Of a stretch of DNA of 64,000 nt, positions 16,495 through 25,094 are shown in pieces (position 1 is the stretch's first letter; each line of letters starts with the position of its first letter). The notes below the pieces were generated by a model. It was not told where the DNA came from. It saw nothing but the letters and a program-made list of their open reading frames with translations, and ran no database searches. Source of the DNA: Erythrobacter sp. SDW2 (GTDB lineage: Bacteria; Pseudomonadota; Alphaproteobacteria; Sphingomonadales; Sphingomonadaceae). The stretch covers positions 62,001-126,000 of the forward strand of contig NZ_CP090370.1 of NCBI RefSeq assembly GCF_021431965.1. The letters are read 5' to 3'. Both the position numbers and the translations under genes were made by a program.

Positions 16495-17913
16495 ATGGAC
16501 GCACCCACATCCGAAGACGTCCGGATCCCATTCGCCGATCCAGAGGCAGTGTTCGGTAATTTCGCCCAGGACGACGTGATGGAACTGGCCTATTGCGCCG
16601 GTGACATCATGCTGGCGATCGATGAATACAACATCGTCCGCGACATCTCCGTTGCAGGGGACGACCAGTCGCTGGCCAACCGCTGGATCGGGCAGAAGTG
16701 GGTCGACACTGTCACCACGGAAAGCCGTCCGAAAATCGAGCGTATGCTCGACACGCGGCAAGGGCGCGACCGCACCTGGCGCCAGGTCAACCACCGCCAC
16801 GACGGCGAAGACATTCCGGTCAAATATCGCCTGATCCGTCCGAAAACGGGCCGCTGGGCCATCGCCATCGGCCAGGACATGCGGGCACTGGCCACACTCC
16901 AGCAGCGCTTGCTCAAGACCCAGCAATCGATGGAGCGCGATTACCTCGCCCTGCGCCAGACCGAGACCCGTTATCGCCTGCTGTTCGACACCATTTCCTA
17001 TCCGGTCATTATTGCCGATGCTGCGAAGCTGGAAGTGCAACAGGCCAACCGGGCCATGCACGATCTGGTCGGGGCCGCCGCAGGCGCCCTCGATGGTTCG
17101 CCGCTGACCTCGCTGGTCGATCCGAAAGACCGGGACCGGCTGCTGACCCATATCGGGGCCGCGACCGCGCGCGGAAGCCCGGTCGAGCCGCTCGAGCTTC
17201 GGCTCGCCGGGCAACAGGAAAGTGTGCGCCTGTCGCTTTCGACCTTCCGCCAGTCGGGCCGCCAGTTGTGGCTGGTCAACATCGACGGCGGCGCTCAGGC
17301 GCTACCGGCCCGGCAGGCCGATCGATATGTGCTGGCGGCGGTCGAGCACATGCCCGATGCCTTCGTACTGGCCAATGCCAAGCACGAGATCATCGTCGCC
17401 AACCGCGCCTTTGCGGAGCTGGTCCAGGCCGGCACTGTGGAGCAGCTCTATGGCCAGTCGCTGGCCCGCTTCATCGGTCGGCCCGATGTCGACCTTGCCC
17501 TGATCCGCAAGCAGTTGCGTGACCATGGCACGCTGCGCAATTTCTCGTCGGTGGTGACCGATCTGACCGGTCTCGAGGAGCCGGTCGAGATTTCCGCGCT
17601 GATGATCGAGCAGGATGGCCCGCTCTACGGCTATTCGATCCGGCTCGTCGCCCGACGCGAGCGCGACTTGCCCGTAGGCGATGAGGAAATGCCTCGTTCG
17701 GTCGAACAGCTGACCGAACTGGTCGGGCGCAAGCCGCTCAAGGAAATCGTCCGCGAAAGTACCGACCTGATCGAACGCATGTGCATCGAAGCGGCGCTCA
17801 TCCACACGTCTGACAATCGTGCTTCTGCCGCCGAAGTTCTCGGCCTCAGCCGCCAGAGCCTGTATTCCAAGATGCACCGCCACGGGCTTGGCGACCTGGA
17901 GCCGCGCGACTGA
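16495..17913 (+). CDS. ppsR: PpsR/CrtJ transcriptional repressor of photosynthesis genes
   Basis: 472 residues: N-terminal domain (~20-130), a linker coiled coil (~135-160), two PAS domains (~160-270 and ~285-395) and a Fis-type helix-turn-helix (~425-468, NRASAAEVLGLSRQSLYSKM). It represses bch, crt and puf genes at TGT-N12-ACA sites under oxygen or light. Of the two redox cysteines known in Rhodobacter PpsR/CrtJ, the one in the HTH region has a counterpart (C430, RMCIEAAL), while I see no cysteine between the PAS domains; the only other one is C34. The downstream hairpin at 17926-17950 probably ends the transcript. Confidence 0.95.
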   Translation: MDAPTSEDVRIPFADPEAVFGNFAQDDVMELAYCAGDIMLAIDEYNIVRDISVAGDDQSLANRWIGQKWVDTVTTESRPKIERMLDTRQGRDRTWRQVNHRHDGEDIPVKYRLIRPKTGRWAIAIGQDMRALATLQQRLLKTQQSMERDYLALRQTETRYRLLFDTISYPVIIADAAKLEVQQANRAMHDLVGAAAGALDGSPLTSLVDPKDRDRLLTHIGAATARGSPVEPLELRLAGQQESVRLSLSTFRQSGRQLWLVNIDGGAQALPARQADRYVLAAVEHMPDAFVLANAKHEIIVANRAFAELVQAGTVEQLYGQSLARFIGRPDVDLALIRKQLRDHGTLRNFSSVVTDLTGLEEPVEISALMIEQDGPLYGYSIRLVARRERDLPVGDEEMPRSVEQLTELVGRKPLKEIVRESTDLIERMCIEAALIHTSDNRASAAEVLGLSRQSLYSKMHRHGLGDLEPRD

Positions 17914-17925
17914 TTCCGTCCCGCC

Positions 17926-17950
17926 AACTGTCTCGATTCGAGAGACAGTT
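17926..17950. terminator. Hairpin after ppsR
   Basis: AACTGTCTC and GAGACAGTT are perfect 9-base inverted arms around a 7-base loop. The following T-tract is short (TTTC), so this is a modest terminator or an mRNA-end stabiliser. Confidence 0.6.
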
Positions 17951-17954
17951 TCAC

Positions 17955-17997
17955 TGTCCAATCGAATTGACACTGCGGGGGTCGAGGCGTAGCTTCC
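17955..17997 (+). promoter_or_regulatory. bchG promoter with PpsR operator
   Basis: TGTCCAATCGAATTGACA (17955-17972) is a perfect TGT-N12-ACA PpsR site. Its right end forms the -35 TTGACA (17967-17972); TAGCTT (17990-17995) is 17 bases downstream. Start of transcription would fall at or one or two bases around the bchG ATG (18002), so the message may be leaderless. The block 17981-17997 is identical over 17 bases to that in the bchF promoter. Confidence 0.75.
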
Positions 17998-18001
17998 ACC
18001 C

Positions 18002-18904
18002 ATGTCCGAGACGGCTCTTCCGACTCCTCTCAGCGGTGCCCCGGCGCTGCGAGACATCGTCGAGCTGACCAAACCGGTCACATGGTTCCCGCCGATGTGG
18101 GCCTTCCTTTGCGGAGTCGTCGCCTCGGGTGCCTCGATCCCCGCCAACTGGCTGTTCCTTGTCGCCGGCCTCGCGCTGACCGGTCCCGTGGTCTGCGGGA
18201 CCAGCCAGGTGATCAACGACTGGTGCGACCGGCATGTCGACGCGATCAACGAGCCCGATCGCCCGATTCCCTCGGGCCGCGTGCCCGGGCGCTGGCCGGT
18301 TGGGATTGCGCTGTTCGGCACGGCGGTATCACTGCTGCTGGGCGCCGCATTGGGACCATGGGTGATGCTGGCGACCGGTGTCGCCCTGTTGTTCGGCTGG
18401 GCCTATTCCTCGTCGCCTTTCCGGCTCAAGCGAAGCGGCTGGCTCGGCCCGCTCGCCTGCGCGCTGAGCTATGAGGGGCTGTCGTGGTTTACCGGCACCA
18501 GCGTGATGGTCGGCGGGCTGCCTGCCGCCAATGTGTTGGCCGTCTTGCTGTTATACAGCCTGGGTGCCTTCGGAATCATGACTCTGAACGACTTCAAGGC
18601 GGTAGCGGGCGACCGCGCCACCGGATTGCGCTCGCTTCCCGTAGTGCTGGGGGAACGCCCGGCTGCGCTGCTCGCCTGTGCCGCAATGACAGTGCCGCAA
18701 GTGGCGGTGATTGTGCTGCTGGCGACACAGGGCATGGCGCTGTCTGCCGCAATCGTCACAGTCCTGCTGGCGGCCCAGCTTTACTTCATGACGCGCCTGT
18801 TGCGCGATCCGGCAGGCTACGCACCGATGTACAACGCAACCGGCGTGCTGCTCTATGTCCTGGGTATGCTGGCCTCGGCACTCGGACTGGGGGGATATTT
18901 CTGA
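18002..18904 (+). CDS. bchG: Bacteriochlorophyll a synthase (esterifying)
   Basis: 300 residues, polytopic UbiA-type prenyltransferase. It attaches geranylgeranyl or phytyl diphosphate to bacteriochlorophyllide a. The Mg2+-diphosphate motif is VINDWCDRHVDAINEPDRPI (NDxxDxxxD), with the second, DFKAVAGDRATG. The stop overlaps the next gene's ATG (TGATG). Confidence 0.96.
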   Translation: MSETALPTPLSGAPALRDIVELTKPVTWFPPMWAFLCGVVASGASIPANWLFLVAGLALTGPVVCGTSQVINDWCDRHVDAINEPDRPIPSGRVPGRWPVGIALFGTAVSLLLGAALGPWVMLATGVALLFGWAYSSSPFRLKRSGWLGPLACALSYEGLSWFTGTSVMVGGLPAANVLAVLLLYSLGAFGIMTLNDFKAVAGDRATGLRSLPVVLGERPAALLACAAMTVPQVAVIVLLATQGMALSAAIVTVLLAAQLYFMTRLLRDPAGYAPMYNATGVLLYVLGMLASALGLGGYF

Positions 18905-20217
18905 TGGCAGGAGTGCACGGTCTCGGCTGGTTCGGCATCGTCCGGCTCGGCATGGTGCAGGCCGCCATCGGGGCGATGGTGATGCTGGCGACTTCGCTGC
19001 TCAACCGGGTCATGGTGGTCGAATACGGGGTCGCTGCCGCAGTCCCGGCGGCCTTGGTCGCATGGCACTATGCCGTCCAGCTGACGCGTCCGCTGTGGGG
19101 CCACACCTCCGACCGTTCGCATAGCCGAACTCCATGGATCGTCGGCGGCCTGGGCATGCTGGCGCTGGGAACCCTGCTGGCGGTCGATGCCACGGTGATG
19201 ATGGCGAGCCCGGGCATCATGGCGGCGCTCGTGGCGATCACGGGCTTCACCCTGATCGGCTTCGGCGTCGGCATGTCGGGAACCGCGCTTCTGGCCCTGC
19301 TCGCTTCGCGCACTTCGGTGACCCGCAAGCCGGCCGCTGCCGCGATCTGCTGGACCATGATGGTCGCAGGGATCGTCATCGCCGCCGCCGTTTCCGGCGC
19401 CAACCTCGATCCGTTCAGCGAAGCGCGGCTGGCGATCGTCGCCAGCTTCGTCGTGCTGGGTGCCTTTGCCCTCGCCATGCTGGCGTTGCGCAATGTCGAG
19501 CGCAACACGCCGCCGGTTGAACAGCCCAAGCCGGATGGCAGAGCGCTCGGTTTCGCCGAAGCTCTGCGGCAGATCTGGCACGAGCCGGAGGCGCGACGCT
19601 TCACTTTCTTCGTGTTCCTTTCCATGCTGGCCTACAGCATGCAGGACCTGATCCTCGAACCCTTCGCCGGGTTCCTGTTCGCCATGACGCCGGGGGAATC
19701 GACGCAGCTCGCCAGCGTCCAGCACGGCGGAGTACTGGCAGGAATGCTGCTCGCCGGGCTGGGCGGCAGCCTCTATGCCCGCCGCTTCGGCCGGGACATG
19801 CGGCTGTGGATAGTGGCGGGGTGCCTCGGCTCCGCCGCCATGCTCGGCGGGCTGGCGATGGCGGCGACGCAAGGACACGGCTGGCCGCTCCGCGCCAACG
19901 TCTTCGGGCTCGGCGTCGCCAACGGGATATTCGCAGTCGCGGCTGTCGGCGCGATGCTCGGCCTTGCCAGCAAGGGCGCCGGTGCAGGCGAAGGCGCGCG
20001 CATGGGTGTTTGGGGCGCGGCGCAGGCCGTTGCCTTCGGCCTCGGCGGGCTGGCCGGCGCAGTGCTGGTCGACCAGCTCCGCGCCTTCATGGCCAGCGAC
20101 GGCGCAGCCTTCCAGGCGGTGTTCGCGACCGAAGCCCTGCTGTTCCTCGCCGCCGCGCTGGTCGCGACCGGCACCACCCTGGTGCGCGCACCCGAACCGG
20201 AGGGCCTGACCGCATGA
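18904..20217 (+). CDS. PucC/LhaA-family membrane protein (orf428-like)
   Basis: 437 residues, about 12 membrane segments. SLLNRVMVVEYGVAAAVPAA, LWGHTSDRSHSRTPWIVGG and AYSMQDLILEPFAGFLF are the same family blocks as in LhaA. A member of this family between bchG and bchP is standard in purple bacteria (orf427/orf428). Its role is probably pigment or light-harvesting assembly, perhaps delivery of bacteriochlorophyll from BchG/BchP; this is inferred from position and family. Confidence 0.88.
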   Translation: MAGVHGLGWFGIVRLGMVQAAIGAMVMLATSLLNRVMVVEYGVAAAVPAALVAWHYAVQLTRPLWGHTSDRSHSRTPWIVGGLGMLALGTLLAVDATVMMASPGIMAALVAITGFTLIGFGVGMSGTALLALLASRTSVTRKPAAAAICWTMMVAGIVIAAAVSGANLDPFSEARLAIVASFVVLGAFALAMLALRNVERNTPPVEQPKPDGRALGFAEALRQIWHEPEARRFTFFVFLSMLAYSMQDLILEPFAGFLFAMTPGESTQLASVQHGGVLAGMLLAGLGGSLYARRFGRDMRLWIVAGCLGSAAMLGGLAMAATQGHGWPLRANVFGLGVANGIFAVAAVGAMLGLASKGAGAGEGARMGVWGAAQAVAFGLGGLAGAVLVDQLRAFMASDGAAFQAVFATEALLFLAAALVATGTTLVRAPEPEGLTA

Positions 20218-21410
20218 GCCGCAATCCTGATTTCGACGTTATCGTGGTCGGTGGCGGACCTTCGGGCGCAACCGCGGCGAACGATCTCGCCCTCGCGGGA
20301 CACAAGGTCATGCTGCTCGACAAGGCCGGGCGAATCAAGCCTTGCGGCGGAGCGGTCCCGCCGCGCCTGCTCGAGGATTTCGCTATCCCGCAAAGCCTTC
20401 TGGTGGCCCATGCCAAGTCGGCCCGCATCATCGCGCCATCCAACAACACCGTCACCATGCCCGTGGGCGATGGCTTCGTCGGCATGGTCGACCGCGAGCA
20501 TTTCGACGAGTGGTTACGTGCTCGCGCAACACAGAACGGAGCCCGGCGGGTCACGGGAATGGTGGAGCAGGTGCTCGACGATCCCGACGGCACCGCGACG
20601 GTCGTCTATCGCGCCGATCGCGGATCGGGGGTCAGGACGGCAACGGCGCGCTGCGTCATCGGTGCCGACGGGGCGCGTTCCAGAGTGGCGGAGCAATGCA
20701 TCCCCGGAGGCGGCAGGGTGAAGTGCGTCTTTGCCTATCACGAAGTGGTTGCCGTGCCGGATGACATCACCGGGGACTACGATCCGACCCGGTGCGACGT
20801 TTATTACCAGGGGCACCTCTCGCCCGATTTCTACGCCTGGATCTTCCCCCACGGCAAGACCGCCAGCATCGGCCTCGGCAGCGCCAACAAGGGCTTCCCC
20901 TTGCGCGAGACAACCCGGCTGATGCGCGAACAGATCGGCCTCACCCAGTGGAAGACGTTGCGCAAGGAAGGCGCGCCGATCCCGCTCAAGCCGCTCAAGC
21001 GGTGGGACAATGGCCGCAATGTCCTTGTCGCAGGCGATGCGGCCGGCGTCGTCGCGCCGTCATCGGGCGAAGGTATCTATTACGCCATGACAGCGGGCCG
21101 GATGGCGGCGACTGCGGCCACGGCCTTCCTTGCCAGCGGCAATCCGGCAGCGCTGAAAGGCGCGCGCAAGGCTTTCATGAAGGCGCATGGCCGGGTCTTC
21201 TGGATCCTGGGGATGATGCAGTATTTCTGGTACTCGAGCGACAAGCGGCGCGAACGTTTCGTCAAGATGTGCGCCGATCCGGACGTGCAGCGCTTGACCT
21301 GGGAAGCCTATATGAACAAGGAACTGGTGCGAAGGGAGCCGCGCGCGCACATGAAGATCTTCCTCAAGGATTTGGGGCATCTGTTCGGGCTGAAGACGGT
21401 CCACGGATGA
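20214..21410 (+). CDS. bchP: Geranylgeranyl reductase
   Basis: 398 residues from MSRNPDFDVIVVGGGPSGAT (FAD-binding GxGxxG at the N-terminus). IKPCGGAVPPRLLEDF and VLVAGDAAGVVAPSSGEGIYY are typical of BchP/ChlP. It reduces the geranylgeranyl side chain of bacteriochlorophyll to phytyl with NADPH. The ATG overlaps the previous stop (ATGA), and tspO overlaps its end. Confidence 0.96.
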   Translation: MSRNPDFDVIVVGGGPSGATAANDLALAGHKVMLLDKAGRIKPCGGAVPPRLLEDFAIPQSLLVAHAKSARIIAPSNNTVTMPVGDGFVGMVDREHFDEWLRARATQNGARRVTGMVEQVLDDPDGTATVVYRADRGSGVRTATARCVIGADGARSRVAEQCIPGGGRVKCVFAYHEVVAVPDDITGDYDPTRCDVYYQGHLSPDFYAWIFPHGKTASIGLGSANKGFPLRETTRLMREQIGLTQWKTLRKEGAPIPLKPLKRWDNGRNVLVAGDAAGVVAPSSGEGIYYAMTAGRMAATAATAFLASGNPAALKGARKAFMKAHGRVFWILGMMQYFWYSSDKRRERFVKMCADPDVQRLTWEAYMNKELVRREPRAHMKIFLKDLGHLFGLKTVHG

Positions 21411-21889
21411 ATCGCGCCGCCTTTTTCCCGGTCGTGATCGCTGCGGCCTTTGCCATCATCACCGCCCTGGTCGGCAGCACCATCACCGTTCTCGACGAGT
21501 GGTACTACAGTCTTGTCCAACCGGCATGGGCCCCGCCCGATTACATGTTCGGGATCATCTGGACCGCGATTTTCGCGCTGATCGCGCTGGCCGCCGTGGT
21601 CGGCTGGCGGGCGGCGCAAACGCGCCGCGATGCCGAGGTCATGGTCGGGCTGTTCGCGCTCAACGGCTTTCTCAACATCCTGTGGAGCTTCCTCTTCTTC
21701 CGCATGCAGCGGCCCGACCTGGCGTTCTACGAGTTGCTGCTGCTGTGGCTGTCGATTGCCGCGCTGATCTGGTTTTGCGCGCGCTTTTCCAAGGGGGCAG
21801 CCCTGCTGCTGCTACCCTATCTCGCCTGGGTGACCACAGCCGGAGTGCTCAACTGGCAGGTAGTCCAGCTCAACGGGCCATTCGGCTGA
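21407..21889 (+). CDS. tspO: TspO/MBR family tryptophan-rich sensory protein
   Basis: 160 residues, five membrane helices. WAPPDYMFGIIWTAIF and FALNGFLNILWSFLFFRMQR are the family motifs, with many tryptophans. In Rhodobacter TspO (CrtK) binds tetrapyrroles and negatively modulates photosynthesis gene expression under oxygen. Coupled to bchP by a 4-base overlap. Confidence 0.93.
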   Translation: MNRAAFFPVVIAAAFAIITALVGSTITVLDEWYYSLVQPAWAPPDYMFGIIWTAIFALIALAAVVGWRAAQTRRDAEVMVGLFALNGFLNILWSFLFFRMQRPDLAFYELLLLWLSIAALIWFCARFSKGAALLLLPYLAWVTTAGVLNWQVVQLNGPFG

Positions 21890-21899
21890 CCCCTGACCG

Positions 21900-22178
21900 A
21901 TGACAGAGTTCTTCACCAGCGGGCGGGCGGTCGACGTGGTCCTCGCCGTGCTGGTGCTGGAAGGCATGGTACTGATCTGGCGCGGGCGCAGCGCCGTCAA
22001 CGTGTTTGCCGCGCTGGTTCCCGCCGTGCTGATGATGATAGCACTGCGCGCGGCGCTGACCGGAGCGTCATGGCCCTGGATCGCCATCCCGCTGGCCGCC
22101 GCTTTCCCGGTTCACCTGCTCGACCTCAAGCTCCGCCGCATAGCAGCGCGCAAGCAGCCAGCTAACGACCTGAAATAG
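21900..22178 (+). CDS. Small membrane protein at the end of the bchG-P-tspO unit
   Basis: 92 residues with three hydrophobic stretches (about 12-28, 36-52 and 58-74) and a basic C-terminus (LKLRRIAARKQPANDLK). It starts 10 bases after tspO and is almost certainly co-transcribed. I do not recognise a named family; the position next to tspO suggests a membrane role tied to tetrapyrrole handling, which is only inference. Confidence 0.75.
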   Translation: MTEFFTSGRAVDVVLAVLVLEGMVLIWRGRSAVNVFAALVPAVLMMIALRAALTGASWPWIAIPLAAAFPVHLLDLKLRRIAARKQPANDLK

Positions 22179-22190
22179 CCACCGTCCGGC

Positions 22191-22466
22191 TCAACGCACT
22201 TCAGCTGCCTCGGATTCCTCGGGTGTCGGTGCCGTCTCGGGCACGACCGGTTCATTGGGATTGTCGGCCGAACCCGTCGCCATGCCCCCGCCTTCGCGGA
22301 TTTCCGGCGCCCCCGAGTCCATTTCGTCGGCGACGGTGCCGTCCGCAGCGTCTTCCGCCAGCTCCATGTCGGGCGCGGCAGGTGTCTCTTCCCCAGTGTC
22401 GTTGCAGGCGGCAAGGCCCATGGTTGCCAAAGCCAGGGCTGGAGCAAATTTCGCGATTGCCATCAT
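22191..22466 (-). CDS. Small acidic lipoprotein downstream of pufM
   Basis: 91 residues from MMAIAKFAPALALATMGLAA followed by the lipobox cysteine (LAAC). The mature part is acidic, low-complexity and rich in A, E, P, D and G. A ribosome binding site AAAGGA precedes the ATG at 22464-22466. It reads in the puf direction, 173 bases after pufM and beyond a strong hairpin. Function unknown; a cell-envelope anchor or stress lipoprotein is possible. Confidence 0.7.
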   Translation of the reverse strand: MMAIAKFAPALALATMGLAACNDTGEETPAAPDMELAEDAADGTVADEMDSGAPEIREGGGMATGSADNPNEPVVPETAPTPEESEAAEVR

Positions 22467-22547
22467 CGTCGGTCCTTTCGCTTGATGATGGTCAAGCGCT
22501 CGAAGGCGCGAAGCGTTCCGCGTGCCTGCCCTTGGGTCCGACAGGGA

Positions 22548-22577
22548 AAGGGGCCCGATCTTGCGATCGGGCCCCTT
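22548..22577 (-). terminator. Hairpin after pufM
   Basis: A 13-bp perfect stem (AAGGGGCCCGATC and its complement, loop of 4) is followed on the minus strand by TTTCCC. It sits about 60 bases past the pufM stop and probably ends or stabilises the crtF-bchCXYZ-pufBALM message. A weaker hairpin (CGGCAG/CTGCCG) precedes it at about 22583-22600. Confidence 0.75.
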
Positions 22578-22639
22578 GTCGCGGCAGTCGAAGCTGCCGG
22601 AGGTTCTGACGGGAGATCGGTCGTTGCCGTTCGCATCCC

Positions 22640-23569
22640 CTAGTAAGGCTGGGCGAACTTGTGTTCGATCGCCCACAGGTACCAGTTGTCGACCACCGTG
22701 CCGGTGAGCAGGATGCCGATCCCACCGGTCAGTGTGCAGAGCACCGCAAACCACCAGGCCCAGCGGTGGATCGATTCCATCGTGGCGTTGAAGCCCATGG
22801 TCCAGCGCCAGAACAGCGCCGCACGCTCCGAGGCCGTGCCGCGGTCGGTGATCTGCTCGAGCTCGCGCTCACCGCCATAACGGCCAACCGCCAGGATCGT
22901 CGCCCCGTGCATCGCGAACAGCAGCGCCGACCCGTAGAGGAAGACGATCGAGAGCGCGTGGAACGGGTTGTAGAACAGGTTGCCGTAGAGCAGCGAGAAG
23001 TTGTTGGTCCACTCGAGGTGCGGGAAAATCCCGAACGGAACCGATTCCGCCCAGCTGCCCATGAAGAACGGACGGATGAAGCCCAGCACGAGATAGAGCC
23101 ATATAGCGCTGAGAAACGCCCAGGCGACATGCGTCCCCATCCCCAGTGCGCGGGCGCGGCGATAGGTCCGGACCCACCACAGCAGGATCGATAGCGTCAG
23201 GAAGAAGCCGGCGAGGATCCACCAGCCGCCTTCATTGAGCGGGACGAATGGCGAGAAACCGTATTCCGGCCCCGGGGGCGACAGACCGAGCCAGAAGAAC
23301 TGGCGCACGAATTCTGCCAGGTCCCAGTTGACCGAGGCGAGCATGTTGAGGCCGATGATCTCGATCGCGAAGAACCCGAACAACAGCGAGGCGATACCCA
23401 GCCAGCCGAGATAGATCGGTCCGATCTGCGCCTGGCCGAACTTGCCCATCCAGTAGTTGAATGTGGTTGTCCGGGTCCGGTCGCCCTGCTCGCCGGCAGG
23501 CAAGTGGACGCCCATTTCCGGGGCGTGGGTCAGCTGGACCTGAGTGAAGATGTTTTGATAGCGTGCCAT
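22640..23569 (-). CDS. pufM: Photosynthetic reaction centre M subunit
   Basis: 309 residues from [20 protein letters not shown], five membrane helices. The core [35 protein letters not shown] (special-pair histidine) and [19 protein letters not shown] blocks are diagnostic. It binds the special pair, QA and non-heme iron with PufL. A strong ribosome binding site (AGGGGGAG) lies before the ATG, 14 bases after pufL. No pufC follows, so no bound tetraheme cytochrome is encoded here. Confidence 0.98.
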   Translation of the reverse strand: MARYQNIFTQVQLTHAPEMGVHLPAGEQGDRTRTTTFNYWMGKFGQAQIGPIYLGWLGIASLLFGFFAIEIIGLNMLASVNWDLAEFVRQFFWLGLSPPGPEYGFSPFVPLNEGGWWILAGFFLTLSILLWWVRTYRRARALGMGTHVAWAFLSAIWLYLVLGFIRPFFMGSWAESVPFGIFPHLEWTNNFSLLYGNLFYNPFHALSIVFLYGSALLFAMHGATILAVGRYGGERELEQITDRGTASERAALFWRWTMGFNATMESIHRWAWWFAVLCTLTGGIGILLTGTVVDNWYLWAIEHKFAQPY

Positions 23570-23583
23570 GTCTTTTCTCCCCC

Positions 23584-24408
23584 TCACGACCAGATCGGCA
23601 TGTTGCGCCACCATTCCCACCATTCGGGGAAGCTGCCGTCATAGAGCGGCCCGGCAATGATGATGCACACCGCGCTCCAGAACCCGGCGTTGAGTGCCAG
23701 GAACAGACCGAGGCGGTGGATCCCGATGGTGCCGACCGAATAGCCGATCAGGTCGCGGAAGAAGGTGTCTTCCGATTCGGGCGTCTTGACGGTCTCGCCT
23801 TTCTTGGGATTGACCGCCGACAGGATCAGCGAGCCGTGCAGCGCCAGCGCGAAGCAGGTCACGAAGAAGAACGAGACGGCGATCATGTGCGCCGGATTGT
23901 AGTGGAAGTTGACGTAGGTGTAGCCGGTGTTGGACACCCAGTCCAAATGGCTGAAGATGCCATAGGGGAAACCATATCCCCATGCCCCCATCAGCAACGG
24001 TCGGAACACCACCAGCGTGACATAGGCGAGGATGGCAAAACCGAACGCGATCGGGACATGATAACCCATGCCCAGCTTGCGGCAGATTTCCACTTCACGC
24101 AGCGCCCATGAAACAAAGGCGATGATCGCGCAGCAGGTGATGATCTGCCAGAAACCGCCCTCGTTGAGCGGGGCCAGCGAGAGGCCGGCCGAAATGTCCG
24201 GCGGGTTGATGGAAATCAGCCACGGGTTCCACGTCGGCCCCTGCGAGGCTGCGTAGAAGATCAGAGCCGTGCCCAGGATCGCCGATATCGCGGTCACCAC
24301 TCCGAAAAAGCCGACATAAAACGGCCCGATCCAGAAATCGAACAGGTCGCCACCGATCAGGGTCCCTCCCCTGACGCGGTATTTTCTCTCAAAGCTCAAA
24401 AGCGACAT
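23584..24408 (-). CDS. pufL: Photosynthetic reaction centre L subunit
   Basis: 274 residues starting [20 protein letters not shown], five membrane helices. [20 protein letters not shown], the [20 protein letters not shown] special-pair region and [20 protein letters not shown] are the family blocks. It pairs with PufM and carries the QB site. It is separated from pufA by 128 bases holding two stem-loops. Confidence 0.98.
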   Translation of the reverse strand: MSLLSFERKYRVRGGTLIGGDLFDFWIGPFYVGFFGVVTAISAILGTALIFYAASQGPTWNPWLISINPPDISAGLSLAPLNEGGFWQIITCCAIIAFVSWALREVEICRKLGMGYHVPIAFGFAILAYVTLVVFRPLLMGAWGYGFPYGIFSHLDWVSNTGYTYVNFHYNPAHMIAVSFFFVTCFALALHGSLILSAVNPKKGETVKTPESEDTFFRDLIGYSVGTIGIHRLGLFLALNAGFWSAVCIIIAGPLYDGSFPEWWEWWRNMPIWS

Positions 24409-24431
24409 CGCAATATCCCCTGGGCGTAATC

Positions 24432-24509
24432 CAGCGGCGCCCCGCGAAAGGCGGGCGCTGCGAGATGTCTTTCATTCAAAACCCGGTGGGAGGCATGGCG
24501 CCACCAGGG
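24432..24509 (-). other. Intercistronic stem-loops between pufA and pufL
   Basis: Two GC-rich inverted repeats: about 24432-24460 (CAGCG...CGCTG arms with a GAAA-type loop) and 24482-24509 (CCGGTGG/CCACCAGG). In Rhodobacter such hairpins protect the upstream pufBA segment from 3' decay and set the excess of LH1 over reaction centres. The same job is likely here. Confidence 0.65.
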
Positions 24510-24536
24510 CACCATGACCTCCGCAAGGGGCCGAGT

Positions 24537-24722
24537 TCAGGTAAGGGTTTCAGCCTGCCCCACCATGGCCGTGGCCGCCGGAGCAGCCGCGGGCCCTTCG
24601 ATCCAGTTGAAGCGATTGGTGCTCAACAGGATGAAGTGGATCAGCAGGGCCAGGACGAACAGGAAGATTGCCAGGGCAACCAGTGTCCGACGCGGGTCGA
24701 AAATCAGCCAAAGTCTCCACAT
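24537..24722 (-). CDS. pufA: Light-harvesting LH1 alpha polypeptide
   Basis: 61 residues. Starts [20 protein letters not shown]; one membrane helix with the bacteriochlorophyll-ligating histidine in ALLIHFILL (about H29), then RFNWIEG and an Ala-rich tail. Pairs with PufB in the LH1 ring around the reaction centre. Confidence 0.96.
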   Translation of the reverse strand: MWRLWLIFDPRRTLVALAIFLFVLALLIHFILLSTNRFNWIEGPAAAPAATAMVGQAETLT

Positions 24723-24732
24723 GGTCTCTCTC

Positions 24733-24963
24733 CTATCCGAAGAACGTGGTCAGAGCGGCCTGCGCGTACTGGGTGCCATGCTCGAGAGCGGCATAGCCGT
24801 TCACGCCAGGGAACCACGGACGCCACATCCACACCAGAGCGTGAGCGATGATCGCCACGATGGTGAAGAAGATGAAGCTGCTCATGAAAATCTTGTGAAA
24901 TTCCTTGGCCTCCTCGGGCGTGAGATACGCCCCTGGACCAAAGCGATCAGAGTCTTCGCTCAT
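24733..24963 (-). CDS. pufB: Light-harvesting LH1 beta polypeptide
   Basis: 76 residues. The family motif [20 protein letters not shown] is followed by the bacteriochlorophyll histidine in [13 protein letters not shown]. Slightly longer than the usual 50-70 residues because of a C-terminal tail. The ATG has a strong ribosome binding site (GGAGAAGGA) and overlaps the stop of a 44-codon ORF upstream. Confidence 0.96.
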   Translation of the reverse strand: MSEDSDRFGPGAYLTPEEAKEFHKIFMSSFIFFTIVAIIAHALVWMWRPWFPGVNGYAALEHGTQYAQAALTTFFG

Positions 24964-25094
24964 ATTTCCTTCTCCGGTTTAGCCCCCCGAAAGCCGCCGA
25001 GAGGCGCCTCCCACGGGTGTTCCCGGCCGACCGACATGGCCGCCCAGGTCTGTGATGCCGGACAGGGGCCCGGCAAATGGCGTTGGCGGGTCAT
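24960..25094 (-). CDS. 44-residue ORF coupled to bchZ and pufB (position of pufQ)
   Basis: [20 protein letters not shown]... ending RGAKPEKEI. Its ATG overlaps the bchZ stop (ATGA) and its TGA overlaps the pufB ATG (ATGA), so it is open across exactly the bchZ-pufB gap. It sits where pufQ lies in Rhodobacter but has no membrane segment and no visible similarity to PufQ. It may be a real coupling peptide that keeps ribosomes running into pufB, or simply a spacer that is open by chance; 44 codons with both overlaps make chance less likely but not excluded. Confidence 0.45.
   Translation of the reverse strand: MTRQRHLPGPCPASQTWAAMSVGREHPWEAPLGGFRGAKPEKEI

Noticed and set aside
22640-24963. pufC or pufX in the puf operon
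   Set aside because: No heme-binding CXXCH and no fifth membrane polypeptide follows pufM; the next gene is an unrelated lipoprotein.
24960-25094. pufQ assignment for the ORF between bchZ and pufB
   Set aside because: No membrane segment and no visible resemblance to PufQ; kept only as an unnamed ORF.
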